The position numbers and the translations under genes are program-made. The notes under the pieces were generated by a model. The model was not told the origin of the DNA, did no database searches, and was given only the letters and a program-made list of their open reading frames with translations. Positions 9,052 through 17,973 of a DNA stretch of 64,000 nt are shown piece by piece; position 1 is the stretch's first letter, and the number at the start of each line of letters is the position of its first letter. The stretch covers positions 620,901 to 684,900 of the forward strand of contig NZ_LTAO01000012.1 in NCBI RefSeq assembly GCF_001590785.1, written 5' to 3'. This DNA is from Alkalihalobacillus trypoxylicola. Its GTDB lineage: Bacteria > Bacillota > Bacilli > Bacillales > Bacillaceae_D.

Positions 9052-9735
9052 ATGACACAAAAAAAACAACATGTCACGATAAAAGGAACAAAGGATGGTC
9101 TTATTTTTATTTTAGATGATCTTTGTGAATATACGTTTTTACGAGATGAGCTAATAGAAAAGCTATCTTCTAAGCATTACCAAAATAACGAAGGACCCGA
9201 AGTAAAAGTTAGGGTTCACGCAGGTTATCGATACTTGTCCAAAGAGCAGAGGATTGAGCTTACTGAAATCATCACCAATGATAAAAATTTGTCCATTGAG
9301 AAAATTGAATCCTATGTTATTACGTTAGAAGAAGCAGAAGAAATGAAGCAACAATCAGAACTACTAACTTTAACAAGGGTTGTGCGTTCTGGACAAGTGT
9401 TAAGAGTGAAGGGTGACTTGCTTTTAATTGGGGATGTAAATCCTGGTGGTACGATTATGGCAACGGGTAACATTTATGTTATGGGAGCTCTTAAGGGTAT
9501 TGCCCATGCAGGCTTTGAAGGAAATGAAGAGGCTGTTATTACATCCTCTTATTTAGTGCCAACACAAATGCGGATTGCAGATGTAATATATGAAGCTGAC
9601 AAGGTTCAATCAAATCAAGTGATGGAAGCTGCTTTTATAAATCAGGAAACAGAAGAAATAACGATACAAAAAGTACAGCAATTGATTCGTTATCGACCTC
9701 ATTTGCAAAAAAATTTGCATCAAATCATTGATTGA
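9052..9735 (+). CDS. minC: Septum-site-determining protein MinC
   Basis: FtsZ-assembly inhibitor that acts with MinD to block polar division. The 227-aa protein has an N-terminal MinC_N domain (HVTIKGTKDGLIFILDD) and the C-terminal beta-helix (VVRSGQVLRVKGDLLLIGDVNPGG, then ATGNIYVMGALKG). Longer in-frame starts exist at 8995 and 9034, but MTQKKQHVTIKGTK aligns with the B. subtilis N-terminus and AGGTGAG precedes the ATG at 9052. About 215 bases separate it from mreD with no feature recognised. Confidence 0.93.
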   Translation: MTQKKQHVTIKGTKDGLIFILDDLCEYTFLRDELIEKLSSKHYQNNEGPEVKVRVHAGYRYLSKEQRIELTEIITNDKNLSIEKIESYVITLEEAEEMKQQSELLTLTRVVRSGQVLRVKGDLLLIGDVNPGGTIMATGNIYVMGALKGIAHAGFEGNEEAVITSSYLVPTQMRIADVIYEADKVQSNQVMEAAFINQETEEITIQKVQQLIRYRPHLQKNLHQIID

Positions 9736-9766
9736 AACTCATGTAGGATAGAAAGGGGTAATGAGC

Positions 9767-10564
9767 GTGGGAGAGGCAATAGTGGTAACAAGTGGTAAAG
9801 GTGGGGTAGGAAAAACAACTACTTCAGCTAACATCGGAACAGCTCTTTCGCTTGCAGGGAAAAAAGTGTGCCTGGTTGATACAGATATTGGCTTAAGAAA
9901 TCTTGATGTTGTAATGGGTCTAGAAAATCGAATCATCTATGATTTAGTCGATGTCGTAGAAGGGCGCTGTAAATTACGGCAAGCGCTTATTAAGGATAAA
10001 CGCTTTGATCATTTATATTTACTTCCGGCGGCTCAAACAAAGGATAAGTCCGCTGTTGAACCGGAGCAAATGAAGGTGATTGTTGATGAATTAAAGCAAG
10101 AATATGACTATATTGTCATAGATTGCCCTGCTGGAATCGAACAAGGCTTTAAGAATGCGATTGCTGGAGCAGACCAAGCCATTGTCGTGACCACACCTGA
10201 AGTTTCGGCTGTAAGAGATGCTGATCGAATTATTGGTCTATTAGAGCAACAAGAAAATATTTCTTCTCCTAGATTAGTAGTGAACAGAATTCGTGGTCAT
10301 ATGATGAAAAATGGAGAAATGCTTGATGTTGATGAAATTGTTTCTATTTTAGCCATTGATTTGTTAGGAATTGTTGTGGATGATGAGGATGTTATTAAAT
10401 ATTCTAATAAAGGCGAGCCCATTGCCTTACACAATGCGAGTAAAGCATCAATTGCTTATAGAAATATATCTCGCCGAATTTTAGGTGAGACTGTTCCATT
10501 AATGTCTCTTAACGAAGATAAAGGGATGTTTGCGAAAATAAAACAATTATTTGGTGTTAGATAA
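9767..10564 (+). CDS. minD: Septum-site-determining ATPase MinD
   Basis: Deviant Walker-A ATPase that recruits MinC to the membrane. The 265-aa protein has SGKGGVGKTTTSANIG (P-loop), DTDIGLRNLDVVMGLENR and DCPAGIE, and ends in an amphipathic membrane-targeting helix (MFAKIKQLFG). An ATG lies six bases upstream at 9761, but it is too near the GAAAGGGG Shine-Dalgarno; the GTG at 9767 gives MGEAIVVTSGKGG, matching the B. subtilis N-terminus. A strong terminator follows, so spoIVFA, next in B. subtilis, is not cotranscribed here. Confidence 0.96.
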   Translation: MGEAIVVTSGKGGVGKTTTSANIGTALSLAGKKVCLVDTDIGLRNLDVVMGLENRIIYDLVDVVEGRCKLRQALIKDKRFDHLYLLPAAQTKDKSAVEPEQMKVIVDELKQEYDYIVIDCPAGIEQGFKNAIAGADQAIVVTTPEVSAVRDADRIIGLLEQQENISSPRLVVNRIRGHMMKNGEMLDVDEIVSILAIDLLGIVVDDEDVIKYSNKGEPIALHNASKASIAYRNISRRILGETVPLMSLNEDKGMFAKIKQLFGVR

Positions 10565-10570
10565 TATTAA

Positions 10571-10617
10571 AACCCAACAGTCTTTACATACAAGTAAAGT
10601 CTCTGTTGGGTTTTTTT
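10571..10617 (+). terminator. Intrinsic terminator after minD
   Basis: A stem of AACCCAACAG with CTGTTGGGTT is extended by a partly paired inner arm (TCTTTAC/GTAAAG) and followed by seven T residues. It ends the mre-min transcript. Confidence 0.9.
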
Positions 10618-10751
10618 GAACGGACATTTGTTTTTATCATATGTATAAATTCATTAATGGTAACGGCTATTTCATGGTGAAAACGCCTTTTTTATGTTTA
10701 GGTTTATCAGAATAACTCGAATCTAAATAAGTTAGGCAATAATAAAACGAT

Positions 10752-10777
10752 GTTTAATGAAAAAGTAAGCTGGGTAT
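10752..10777 (+). promoter_or_regulatory. Sigma-B-type promoter of the PfpI-like gene
   Basis: GTTTAA at 10752-10757 and GGGTAT at 10772-10777 are separated by 14 bases, an exact match to the B. subtilis general-stress sigma-B consensus at normal spacing. The downstream start codon is 33 bases after the -10. B. subtilis relatives of the downstream protein (YfkM type) are general stress proteins, which fits. Confidence 0.8.
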
Positions 10778-10810
10778 TTTAATTATAAGCCAAGTTAAGG
10801 AGTGATTAAG

Positions 10811-11326
10811 ATGGCAAAAGTAGCCGTAGTTGTAACAGATTTATTTGAGGACTCTGAATATACTGAGCCAGTCAATGCCTTAAAAGAGGCTGGACATGAA
10901 GTTGTTAATATTGAGAATAAGGCAGGAAATGTAGTAGAAGGAAAGAGTGAGAAAGCTAAAGTAACGATTGACAAAGGAATTGATGACGTATCAGCCTCTG
11001 ATTTTGATGCATTATTAATCCCAGGAGGTTTTTCTCCAGACATATTAAGAGCGGATGATCGGTTTGTTTCATTTTCTAAGAAATTTATGGATGACGATAA
11101 ACCAGTAATGGCAATTTGCCATGGCCCCCAGCTCTTAATAACAGCTGAAGCGCTTAATGGTAGAGATGTAACGGGATATAAAAGCATTCATGTTGATTTA
11201 AAAAATGCAGGAGCAAAACTTCATGATGAAGAGGTTATTGTATGTGGAGGACAATTGGTAACGAGTAGAACTCCAGATGATATTCCTGCTTTTATAAAAG
11301 AGTCACTAAACGTTTTGGCAAAATGA
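10811..11326 (+). CDS. PfpI/DJ-1 family general stress protein
   Basis: A 171-aa single-domain protein of the class I glutamine amidotransferase-like fold. The nucleophile-elbow cysteine is in AICHGPQLL; an acidic residue upstream (ESEYTEPV region, E near residue 15) and the LIPGGFSPD loop complete the usual site. Relatives include PfpI, YfkM, YraA and YhbO, variously described as deglycases or chaperones; the exact activity is not decidable here. AAGGAGTG lies six bases before the ATG at 10811, so this start is preferred to the GTG at 10802. It is monocistronic, framed by a sigma-B-type promoter and a strong terminator. Confidence 0.9.
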   Translation: MAKVAVVVTDLFEDSEYTEPVNALKEAGHEVVNIENKAGNVVEGKSEKAKVTIDKGIDDVSASDFDALLIPGGFSPDILRADDRFVSFSKKFMDDDKPVMAICHGPQLLITAEALNGRDVTGYKSIHVDLKNAGAKLHDEEVIVCGGQLVTSRTPDDIPAFIKESLNVLAK

Positions 11327-11361
11327 AAAATGGATTAAACCTTTCTATTAGATCTTCTATC

Positions 11362-11397
11362 AAAAAGTCGAGAAGCATTTTTGCTTCTCGACTTTTT
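11362..11397. terminator. Bidirectional intrinsic terminator
   Basis: A perfect 15-bp stem (AAAAGTCGAGAAGCA with TGCTTCTCGACTTTT) around a TTTT loop, with T runs on both strands. It can end both the PfpI-like gene and the receiver gene converging from the other strand. Confidence 0.92.
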
Positions 11398-11493
11398 TAG
11401 AAAGATAAAATCATGAAAAATAATTTTACCTTCCAATAACCCATATATGTTTTGCTCTTTATAAAATTCGATTTTGAACGATTACATTAGCTG

Positions 11494-11862
11494 TTAAACA
11501 TAATGTATTTCTAAAAGTAAAGGTTCGACAGAGTCACGAAACTCTCTTAAAGAGAATGGTTTATGAATATACGAGATTTGATGTTTATCAGATTGATAGG
11601 GTTTCAAGTGATTTGTGGTCATAATAATAATTCTTTTTGTTTCTGGTAGGCTCTCTAACTCATTTAAGGCTTCATGTATTGATAAATCATCGAGTTGATC
11701 ACTAATCATGAAAATGTCCGTATGTAAATTTTTATAAATATCAATAAAGTGTTTTCCAGACTCAAAAAGTTGAACGTTAGCTCCCATTTTTTCTATATGA
11801 TAGGTAATGAGCATGGCGTGTGCCGGCTCGCTCTCAACCAAAGCTACTGAAAACTTGCTCAT
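11494..11862 (-). CDS. Single-domain response-regulator receiver protein
   Basis: A 122-aa CheY-like receiver with no output domain. By motif alignment D55 (MISDQL) is the phospho-acceptor, T82/T83 and K101 (HKPFS) the other conserved switch residues. The acidic pair that binds magnesium is E10 and S11 instead of D-D, so phosphorylation chemistry may be altered. GGAGG lies seven bases upstream of the ATG at 11862; a longer in-frame start is not supported. No histidine kinase is adjacent. Its partner and function are unknown. Confidence 0.75.
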   Translation of the reverse strand: MSKFSVALVESEPAHAMLITYHIEKMGANVQLFESGKHFIDIYKNLHTDIFMISDQLDDLSIHEALNELESLPETKRIIIMTTNHLKPYQSDKHQISYIHKPFSLREFRDSVEPLLLEIHYV

Positions 11863-11961
11863 GGTATTCCTCCGCTTCTTTAACAAATGAATCAATATTT
11901 ATATCTTAAAGTTTGTTTTAAAACTTTTCAACCCTAATTTATTAAAGCGTTAAAATCAAAC

Positions 11962-12447
11962 TTAGTCTATTCGTTCGTAGTCTCCATTAATTCCACCTGT
12001 TTTTTTAGCAAGAAAGGTCGGACCCATCACCATATCTTTATCGATTGCTTTACACATATCATATACCGTTAGAGCAGTAGCACTGGCTGCCGTTAAAGCT
12101 TCCATTTCAACCCCAGTTTTTCCCTCGGTTTTCACCTCTACCTGTATAATTAGATGGGCATGCTCTTCATGCTTCTCCCATTTAAAATGGATATCGACAC
12201 TATTCAAGGAAAGAGGATGACACATAGGAATCCACTGTGAAGTATTTTTAGCTGCCATAATACCGGCTATTTGAGCAACAGACAATACATCTCCTTTTCC
12301 TATTTCTCTCTTTTCTATTTTTTGATAAATTTCATTTGAAACAGTCACTTTAGAATGGGCAATAGCTGTCCTAATAGTCGAGTTTTTAAGTGAAATATCG
12401 ACCATTTTTGCTCGACCTTGTTCGTTAAAATGCGTAAGCTTTTTCAT
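11962..12447 (-). CDS. moaC: Cyclic pyranopterin monophosphate synthase MoaC
   Basis: Second half of the first step of molybdenum cofactor synthesis: it converts the MoaA product to cyclic pyranopterin monophosphate. The 161-aa protein has the family signatures [42 protein letters not shown] and DMCKAIDK. It is transcribed away from the moaB-moeA-moaE-moaD operon, with about 100 bases between the two starts. No moaA lies in the window. Confidence 0.96.
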   Translation of the reverse strand: MKKLTHFNEQGRAKMVDISLKNSTIRTAIAHSKVTVSNEIYQKIEKREIGKGDVLSVAQIAGIMAAKNTSQWIPMCHPLSLNSVDIHFKWEKHEEHAHLIIQVEVKTEGKTGVEMEALTAASATALTVYDMCKAIDKDMVMGPTFLAKKTGGINGDYERID

Positions 12448-12549
12448 TTCATCACCTCTTATTTAATCATATATTACCACATTTATAGGTATCGTTTAAT
12501 ATGATATTATAATAGCAACCCAACTGTTCTTTTAGAAAGGGAGGAAATA

Positions 12550-13065
12550 ATGTCCACTAAACATTTAGAAAATCGACCTTTACATTGCTCAGTTCTAACT
12601 ATTTCAGATACGAGAACGACTGATAACGATTCAGGTGGAAAGCTTATTATAGATATGCTAAAACATGCTGGTCATATAATAGAGGATTATGAAATTATAA
12701 AAGACGAGAAATTATGGATTGAAGAAAAAGTTAAAAGTATCGCAACAAAGAAGGGGCTAGATGTTATTTTATTAACAGGGGGGACCGGCATAGCAAATCG
12801 TGATGTCACGATTGAAGCTGTAAAGCCTCTGTTAGATAAAGAGATCCCTGGATTTGGAGAATTGTTTCGTTATTTGAGCTTTACTGAGGATATTGGAACA
12901 CCCGCCATGCTAACACGTGCTATTGCAGGAACTTATGATCATAAAGCCATTTTTGCTTTACCTGGTTCTAAGGGGGCCATAACACTTGCTTTAAAAAAAT
13001 TGATTATACCGGAGCTTGCTCATGTCGTGTATGAGATACAAAAGGATATTCATAATGGTATGTGA
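12550..13065 (+). CDS. moaB: Molybdopterin adenylyltransferase MoaB/MogA family
   Basis: A 171-aa single-domain MPT-binding protein that adenylylates molybdopterin before metal insertion by MoeA. Signatures are [27 protein letters not shown] and [18 protein letters not shown] precedes the ATG. It leads a tight operon with moeA (17-base gap), moaE and moaD. A TATAAT-like -10 is seen near 12505 in the divergent region shared with moaC. Confidence 0.94.
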   Translation: MSTKHLENRPLHCSVLTISDTRTTDNDSGGKLIIDMLKHAGHIIEDYEIIKDEKLWIEEKVKSIATKKGLDVILLTGGTGIANRDVTIEAVKPLLDKEIPGFGELFRYLSFTEDIGTPAMLTRAIAGTYDHKAIFALPGSKGAITLALKKLIIPELAHVVYEIQKDIHNGM

Positions 13066-13082
13066 AGGAGTGAAGTCTATTT

Positions 13083-14345
13083 ATGATAGAGTTGAGAACA
13101 CCTATTCAAGTTAAAGAGGCTGTAAAAAAAGTACTTGCTTTAAAGAAAAAAGAACAATCTGAATTTGTATTGATTTCTGATTGTGACAATCGTTATTTAG
13201 CAGAAGATATACTAGCTGACCATGATGTTCCTCCATTTACTCGATCTAAAGTAGATGGCTTTGCAGTTCGTTCTATTGATACTCAAGATGCAGCGAAAGA
13301 AATTCCTTCGAACTTTTCTGTTATAGAAGAAATAGGCGCTGGAACAGTTGCTAAGAATCACCCTCAAAAAGGAGAGGCTATCCGAATTATGACAGGAGCC
13401 CAGCTTCCTATCGGAACAGACTGCGTTGTCATGTTAGAGCATGTATTACAATATAAAAAGAAAGGCTCACATTATTTTCAGCTAGAACAAGAATTAAATC
13501 CAGGTATGAATGTTTCTTATCAAGGTGAGGATCTTCAAAAGGGTTCTTCTTTAATAAAAAAAGGAAGAAGAATTACACCAGGGATTATGTCCTTGCTTGC
13601 TACATTTGGCTACAATAAGGTAAGTGTTTATAAAAAACCTAAAATAGGGATTATCGCAACAGGCACTGAGTTATTAGAAGTAGAGCAGCCCTTACAACCA
13701 GGAAAAATTCGTAATAGTAACTCTTATATGGTTGCTTCTCAAATAAGAAAAATGGGAGCAGAGCCTATATTATTAGGACAGCTAGTGGATGATTTAGAGC
13801 TAAGCTATCAATACATACTTGAACAGCTAAAGAATATTGATTATTTAATTACAACTGGAGGAGTTTCAGTTGGAGACTATGATTTGTTGCCTGAAATCTA
13901 TCAGAAATTAGGGGCGAATGTATTATTTAATAAAGTTCAGATGAGACCAGGTAGTGTAACGACGGTCGCTGAATGGAATGGAAAGGCTTTGTTCGGGTTA
14001 TCGGGGAATCCATCAGCCTGTTATGTTGGATTAGAGTTCTTTGTTCGACCGCTTATATTGGAGAGCTTTTCAAATCCATATCCTCACCTTGAAAAGGTAC
14101 AAGCTATTTTATTAAAGGATGAATTACAAACCAATGTATTTACTAGGTTTATAAGAGGCTTCTATCATGAAAGAGATGGAAAGTTATTCGTTCAACCTAT
14201 CGGTTTAGATCAATCACATGCTATTAGCTCATTAGCCGAAGCCAATAGTTTAATTATCGTTCCTGCTAATCAAACAATGAAAAAAAATGACATAGTAGAA
14301 GTACTTCTTTTAGAAGGAAGAGGAAGCGAATGGCCATGGAGGTGA
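13083..14345 (+). CDS. moeA: Molybdopterin molybdenumtransferase MoeA
   Basis: Inserts molybdate into adenylylated molybdopterin. At 420 aa it is full length. Motifs: DVPPFTRSKVDGFAVR near the N-terminus, IRIMTGAQLP, GIIATGTELLE, and TTGGVSVGDYD with LSGNPSACYVG for the MPT-binding domain. It follows moaB closely. The moaE Shine-Dalgarno (GGAGGTGA) overlaps its stop codon. Confidence 0.96.
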   Translation: MIELRTPIQVKEAVKKVLALKKKEQSEFVLISDCDNRYLAEDILADHDVPPFTRSKVDGFAVRSIDTQDAAKEIPSNFSVIEEIGAGTVAKNHPQKGEAIRIMTGAQLPIGTDCVVMLEHVLQYKKKGSHYFQLEQELNPGMNVSYQGEDLQKGSSLIKKGRRITPGIMSLLATFGYNKVSVYKKPKIGIIATGTELLEVEQPLQPGKIRNSNSYMVASQIRKMGAEPILLGQLVDDLELSYQYILEQLKNIDYLITTGGVSVGDYDLLPEIYQKLGANVLFNKVQMRPGSVTTVAEWNGKALFGLSGNPSACYVGLEFFVRPLILESFSNPYPHLEKVQAILLKDELQTNVFTRFIRGFYHERDGKLFVQPIGLDQSHAISSLAEANSLIIVPANQTMKKNDIVEVLLLEGRGSEWPWR

Positions 14346-14350
14346 CAAAG

Positions 14351-14821
14351 TTGAATGATAGAGACTTTCAAATAACGAAAGAGGCGATAAAAGTTGAAGA
14401 GGTCATGAACAAGGTAATGGACCGAAATGCCGGTGCAGTAAATTGCTTTATTGGAACTGTGAGAGAAATGACGAACGGAAAAAAAACATTGTATCTTGCC
14501 TATGAAGCCTATGTTCCAATGGCCGAAAAAAAGCTTGCAGAAATAGGCGAAGAAATCAACCAGCGTTGGAATGGAGCAAGAGTAGCTATTACTCATAGAA
14601 TTGGTTCATTAGATATTAGTGCAATAGCAGTAGTTATTGCTGTTTCAACCCCTCATCGTCATGATGCTTTTGAGGCAAGTCGTTATGCTATAGAACGTAT
14701 AAAAGAAATCGTCCCTATATGGAAAAAAGAACATTGGGAAAATGGAGAGCAGTGGATAGGCGATCAACTTGAAAAAAATTCTTATGCTGAAAAGCCCATT
14801 AAGGAAGAGGGAGAATCATGA
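14351..14821 (+). CDS. moaE: Molybdopterin synthase catalytic subunit MoaE
   Basis: Large subunit of molybdopterin synthase, which transfers sulfur from the MoaD thiocarboxylate to cPMP. The 156-aa protein has AVNCFIGTVRE, YEAYVPMAEK, HRIGSLDI, STPHRHDAFEA and the catalytic-lysine region PIWKKEHWE. ATG codons exist at 14330 and 14336, but a perfect GGAGGTGA at 14338-14345 is correctly placed only for the TTG at 14351. It overlaps moaD by four bases. Confidence 0.94.
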   Translation: MNDRDFQITKEAIKVEEVMNKVMDRNAGAVNCFIGTVREMTNGKKTLYLAYEAYVPMAEKKLAEIGEEINQRWNGARVAITHRIGSLDISAIAVVIAVSTPHRHDAFEASRYAIERIKEIVPIWKKEHWENGEQWIGDQLEKNSYAEKPIKEEGES

Positions 14822-15054
14822 TAAATGTATTACTTTTTGCTGAGCTAAGGGAACAAGCCGGAGTTAGTAGCATTGAAATAGATGGACATGGAAAAAAGCT
14901 ATCGCAAATTATAAATATTCTCAAAAAAAATTATCCAGAGCTAATCATTAACTCTGATACGATGCTGGCTGTAAATGAAGAATATGCTGATGAAGATCGG
15001 ATGGTTTTTAAAGGCGATCAAGTAGCCCTAATTCCTCCGGTAAGTGGTGGGTAA
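14818..15054 (+). CDS. moaD: Molybdopterin synthase sulfur carrier subunit MoaD
   Basis: A 78-aa ubiquitin-fold sulfur carrier. It ends in PPVSGG, the C-terminal Gly-Gly that becomes the thiocarboxylate. The ATGA overlap with moaE indicates coupled synthesis of the two subunits. The adenylating enzyme (MoeB type) and the MobA/MobB steps are not encoded here. Confidence 0.95.
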   Translation: MINVLLFAELREQAGVSSIEIDGHGKKLSQIINILKKNYPELIINSDTMLAVNEEYADEDRMVFKGDQVALIPPVSGG

Positions 15055-15077
15055 AAAAGATAAATAAAAAGTTAATT

Positions 15078-15623
15078 TTGTCTATTGAATTTATCCGTAA
15101 TGAGCCAAATTTTAAGTTTAAGGAGATTCTTAATTTAGTGAATAGAACAAGTAAATCCTTACTATTAAATATCTTTGATTCTGGTATTTTTATATTAATC
15201 TTATGGATTATTTTTGGAATGATTTCATCGATCATCAATTGGGAACAACTAGAATTAAGTGGATTTTCCTTTGCAGCTGTTGATTATAATCGTGATTTAA
15301 TCATTTTTCACCCTCTCATTATGCTTATATTTCTGATAGTAGGTGCTTATATTATTCATTCTGCTAGTATAGGCTTACTTTATATAAAGAAACTAGACAT
15401 GCCGAAAAGAAAGCTTTTTCTATTATTTTTAGCAATGGGATTAATTCTAATCTTAGTTAGTCTTCTTATAAAGTCGATTTATCTTCAGCTTTTAAATGGT
15501 TTTTATTTTTCATCGATTTCATCGATCATTTTAATGATATATATCTTTTTTCAATATTGGTTTCATTATCATCATTCTTTAAAGAAGGTTCTAAGAGGGA
15601 GAAAAAGCTTAACTCGCTCTTAA
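15078..15623 (+). CDS. Unknown membrane protein, possibly Yip1-like
   Basis: A 181-aa protein with a short cytoplasmic N-terminus, about four or five hydrophobic helices (starting near residue 34) and a basic C-terminus (KKVLRGRKSLTRS). The topology recalls Yip1-domain proteins, but no diagnostic motif is seen. The TTG start has no clear Shine-Dalgarno; a GTG at 15138 with AAGGAGA 11 bases upstream is a rival start. It follows moaD by 23 bases, so it may be the operon's last gene without being a cofactor-synthesis enzyme. Confidence 0.6.
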   Translation: MSIEFIRNEPNFKFKEILNLVNRTSKSLLLNIFDSGIFILILWIIFGMISSIINWEQLELSGFSFAAVDYNRDLIIFHPLIMLIFLIVGAYIIHSASIGLLYIKKLDMPKRKLFLLFLAMGLILILVSLLIKSIYLQLLNGFYFSSISSIILMIYIFFQYWFHYHHSLKKVLRGRKSLTRS

Positions 15624-15979
15624 AGAATAAAATGTATGAAGCATGGAGTCTCCGTGACTTTGTTTTCGATCCGTTAGGTTTAAGTATTTCTGGGGCATAA
15701 CCTGTATTTAAATCACTCAGATAGGGAAAATTGAAATGATGTGGAATCGATGCAAACACAAAAAAACCTCCTTCTTTTTGGGGTCAGCCCATTTGAAAGA
15801 AAGGAGGTTTTTTTTGAACGGTTAGATTCCCTATGAAAGACGAAATCTAGCGGAATATCTTCGTGCAGTGAACAGCCAGGAACCTAACATGTGTGAAGTT
15901 CTTCCCAGCCTCACGTCATTTTAATAAGTTCATCTATTCTTCCCGATATCATTAACAACCATGTAAAGACCATAAAATT
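15624..15979. other. Intergenic stretch with a terminator and a divergent family A repeat
   Basis: No gene is supported. A strong hairpin at 15761-15812 is followed by a segment (GATTCCCTATGAAA and AGCGGA) that resembles the tail of the family A repeats at 32.3, 34.4 and 51.9 kb. The first 130 bases show nothing recognised. Confidence 0.5.
15761..15812. terminator. Strong terminator hairpin (A-rich and T-rich flanks)
   Basis: AAAAAACCTCCTTCTTT pairs with an almost perfect complement ending AAGGAGGTTTTTT. Flanking A and T runs make it usable on both strands, ending the moa operon and the aldo/keto reductase transcript. Confidence 0.8.
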
Positions 15980-16897
15980 TTAGTAACGATGTGATTCGTA
16001 TCGCTCTTGCTTTGTTATATCTTTTAGCTTTTCAGTAATAGTAGGTGATAACATAACCTGTGATGCTTCAATATTTTCAATTAATTGATTCATACTGCTC
16101 GCTCCGGTTACGACTGAAGCTACAGTAGGGTAAGAGAGACAATAATTTAGTGCAAGCTCATTGGTTTTATGGTGCTGTTTGAGCTCATTTAATGTTACTT
16201 TGAGCTCTCTAATGTCTTCACTAGAATAGTTAAGGTAGCCATCAGTTTTAATTTTTTCTGCTAATAGCTCATATTCCTTTTCCGTTAAAATGCCTTTTCC
16301 GACAGGACCACGAGCAACCACACTTATATGATGCTCATCTAAAAAGGGAAAGATTTCTTCTGGTCGTCTATCTAGTAAACTGAATTGCATCATCACACTA
16401 ACGATCGATGAACGTTTTGCGTATTCATGAATGACATTTGGACGAATGGAAGAAATGCCATATTCTCGAATGATGCCTTCTTCCTTTAACCGCTCAAAAG
16501 CTTCAATGGTTTCATCAATCGGATCATCAATGGTTCCGCCATGTAATTGATAAAGGTCAATATAGTCGGTCTGAAGACGTCGTAGACTTTCTTTTACCGC
16601 ACTCATAATATGTTCTTTTGACGGATCCCATGTCCAACCTTTTTCACCCGGCGCAAACCGATTTCCTACTTTTGTTGCAAGAACAATTTGTTCTCTTTTT
16701 CCTTTTAGTGCTTTACCAATAAATTGTTCATTTAGACCTTGGTCGTATAAATCCGCCGTATCTAAATAATTAATGCCACGACTGATTGCAGCATCCAGAA
16801 TCGTGAGAGCTTCTTGTTCATTAGAACCTAAAGACATACAACCTAGGCCAATACTACTTACTTTTAAATCTGATTTTCCTAAACGACGCAGTTCCAT
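15980..16897 (-). CDS. Aldo/keto reductase
   Basis: A 305-aa NAD(P)H-dependent oxidoreductase of the AKR (beta/alpha)8 fold. The catalytic tetrad is visible: D and Y in LDTADLYDQG, K in LATKVG and H in LYQLHGG. The C-terminal cofactor-binding motif (VVTGASSMNQLIENI) is present. Substrate cannot be read from sequence; YqkF- and YhdN-type relatives act on small carbonyls. AGAGGTG is placed for the ATG at 16897; the longer GTG start is less likely. Confidence 0.92.
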   Translation of the reverse strand: MELRRLGKSDLKVSSIGLGCMSLGSNEQEALTILDAAISRGINYLDTADLYDQGLNEQFIGKALKGKREQIVLATKVGNRFAPGEKGWTWDPSKEHIMSAVKESLRRLQTDYIDLYQLHGGTIDDPIDETIEAFERLKEEGIIREYGISSIRPNVIHEYAKRSSIVSVMMQFSLLDRRPEEIFPFLDEHHISVVARGPVGKGILTEKEYELLAEKIKTDGYLNYSSEDIRELKVTLNELKQHHKTNELALNYCLSYPTVASVVTGASSMNQLIENIEASQVMLSPTITEKLKDITKQERYESHRY

Positions 16898-17004
16898 AAT
16901 CATCACCTCTTAATAGTCTTTTTCTAAGGTGATTATCTCATAGAAAGCTAATGATGAAAAATATTTCACATCAATATTTTAATGAGTCAACCGCCGTTTT
17001 CCAG

Positions 17005-17865
17005 TTATACGGATTCTAGCTTGGTTAACTGATATCCTAATCGGTTAAAGGCATCGTCGATATTTCGGACATATTCTACATCTAATTCTTGCAGTAAATC
17101 TCTTAATGTAGATTCGTACGTTAATTTAAATGGAATTCCTGAGAAAACCACTTGTGTTCCCATTAGCTTTAATGCAGATACTAGTCGATTCAATAAATTT
17201 GAAAAAAACTGATCTGTTTTTTGTATTTCGGACAAATCGATAATGAAATGATGAATTTTATGATTCGTTGCATAAAGTAGGGTATCTTCTAGTATTCGAT
17301 TGGCTCTTGTTTGGCTCACATTTCCTTGCAATGCAAGAATAGCTAAGCCTTTTGATAGGGGAATAAAAGGGACACTTAATAGTTCTAAATCTTGGTAAGC
17401 CTCATCTAATTCAATCATAAAAGATAGGATATCAGCGATATTTTTAAGGAATTCGATATCCTGTTCTGAAAAAACCTTCTCTTCCTTATCTAATACACAT
17501 AAAGTACCAAATTCATGCCCATCTCTTCCATTTAAAGCCACACCTAAAAAGGCTTTTACATTTAAGACTTCATTAATCTTATTCGTTCTAGTGCTACTGT
17601 TCTCCAAAAGATTAGGAACATGAAGTAAGCTTTCTGGGCTTTCTAATACTAAACGACAATTAGACTCCTCATAATCTACGACGATATGATTACTTACTAT
17701 TTCTTCCTTATGATTAAAGGAATTTATAACAGTCATCGCCTTGGCGTCTTTTTTGGCAACATAGGCAGTATTCACATTTAATTTTTCAGTAAGAAGTGCA
17801 AACAACTTATTTGAAACAGCTACTAGTGAATCATGTGTTTGATTTCCATCATTATTTATTATCAT
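17005..17865 (-). CDS. GAF-STAS sensor-type protein
   Basis: A 286-aa soluble protein with two parts: a GAF domain (about residues 10-155, with FGTLCVLDKEEKVFSEQDIEFL) and a C-terminal STAS domain (about 165-280, LAILALQGNVSQTRANRIL and FIIDLSEIQKTDQ). This is the architecture of RsbR-type stressosome proteins, where an N-terminal sensor drives a STAS module. The threonine that usually follows the conserved aspartate is replaced by glutamine (KTDQ), so it may not be a kinase substrate at that site. GAF ligand unknown. AAGGAG lies 11 bases upstream of the ATG. No rsb switch genes are next to it. Confidence 0.78.
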   Translation of the reverse strand: MIINNDGNQTHDSLVAVSNKLFALLTEKLNVNTAYVAKKDAKAMTVINSFNHKEEIVSNHIVVDYEESNCRLVLESPESLLHVPNLLENSSTRTNKINEVLNVKAFLGVALNGRDGHEFGTLCVLDKEEKVFSEQDIEFLKNIADILSFMIELDEAYQDLELLSVPFIPLSKGLAILALQGNVSQTRANRILEDTLLYATNHKIHHFIIDLSEIQKTDQFFSNLLNRLVSALKLMGTQVVFSGIPFKLTYESTLRDLLQELDVEYVRNIDDAFNRLGYQLTKLESV

Positions 17866-17973
17866 TGTTCGCTATTCTCCTTAAATTTAACACTTTTCTT
17901 TGTATCATATCACATTTTAGGAAGATGGTCGTGTAGATTGTCTGGGAAAAAATCTCTAATGGTAATTGGTCAG

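Noticed and set aside
11494-11862. Receiver judged as having lost its phospho-acceptor
   Set aside because: A first alignment put serine at the site, but MISDQL aligns with the VISDW pattern of CheY, leaving D55 as the acceptor.
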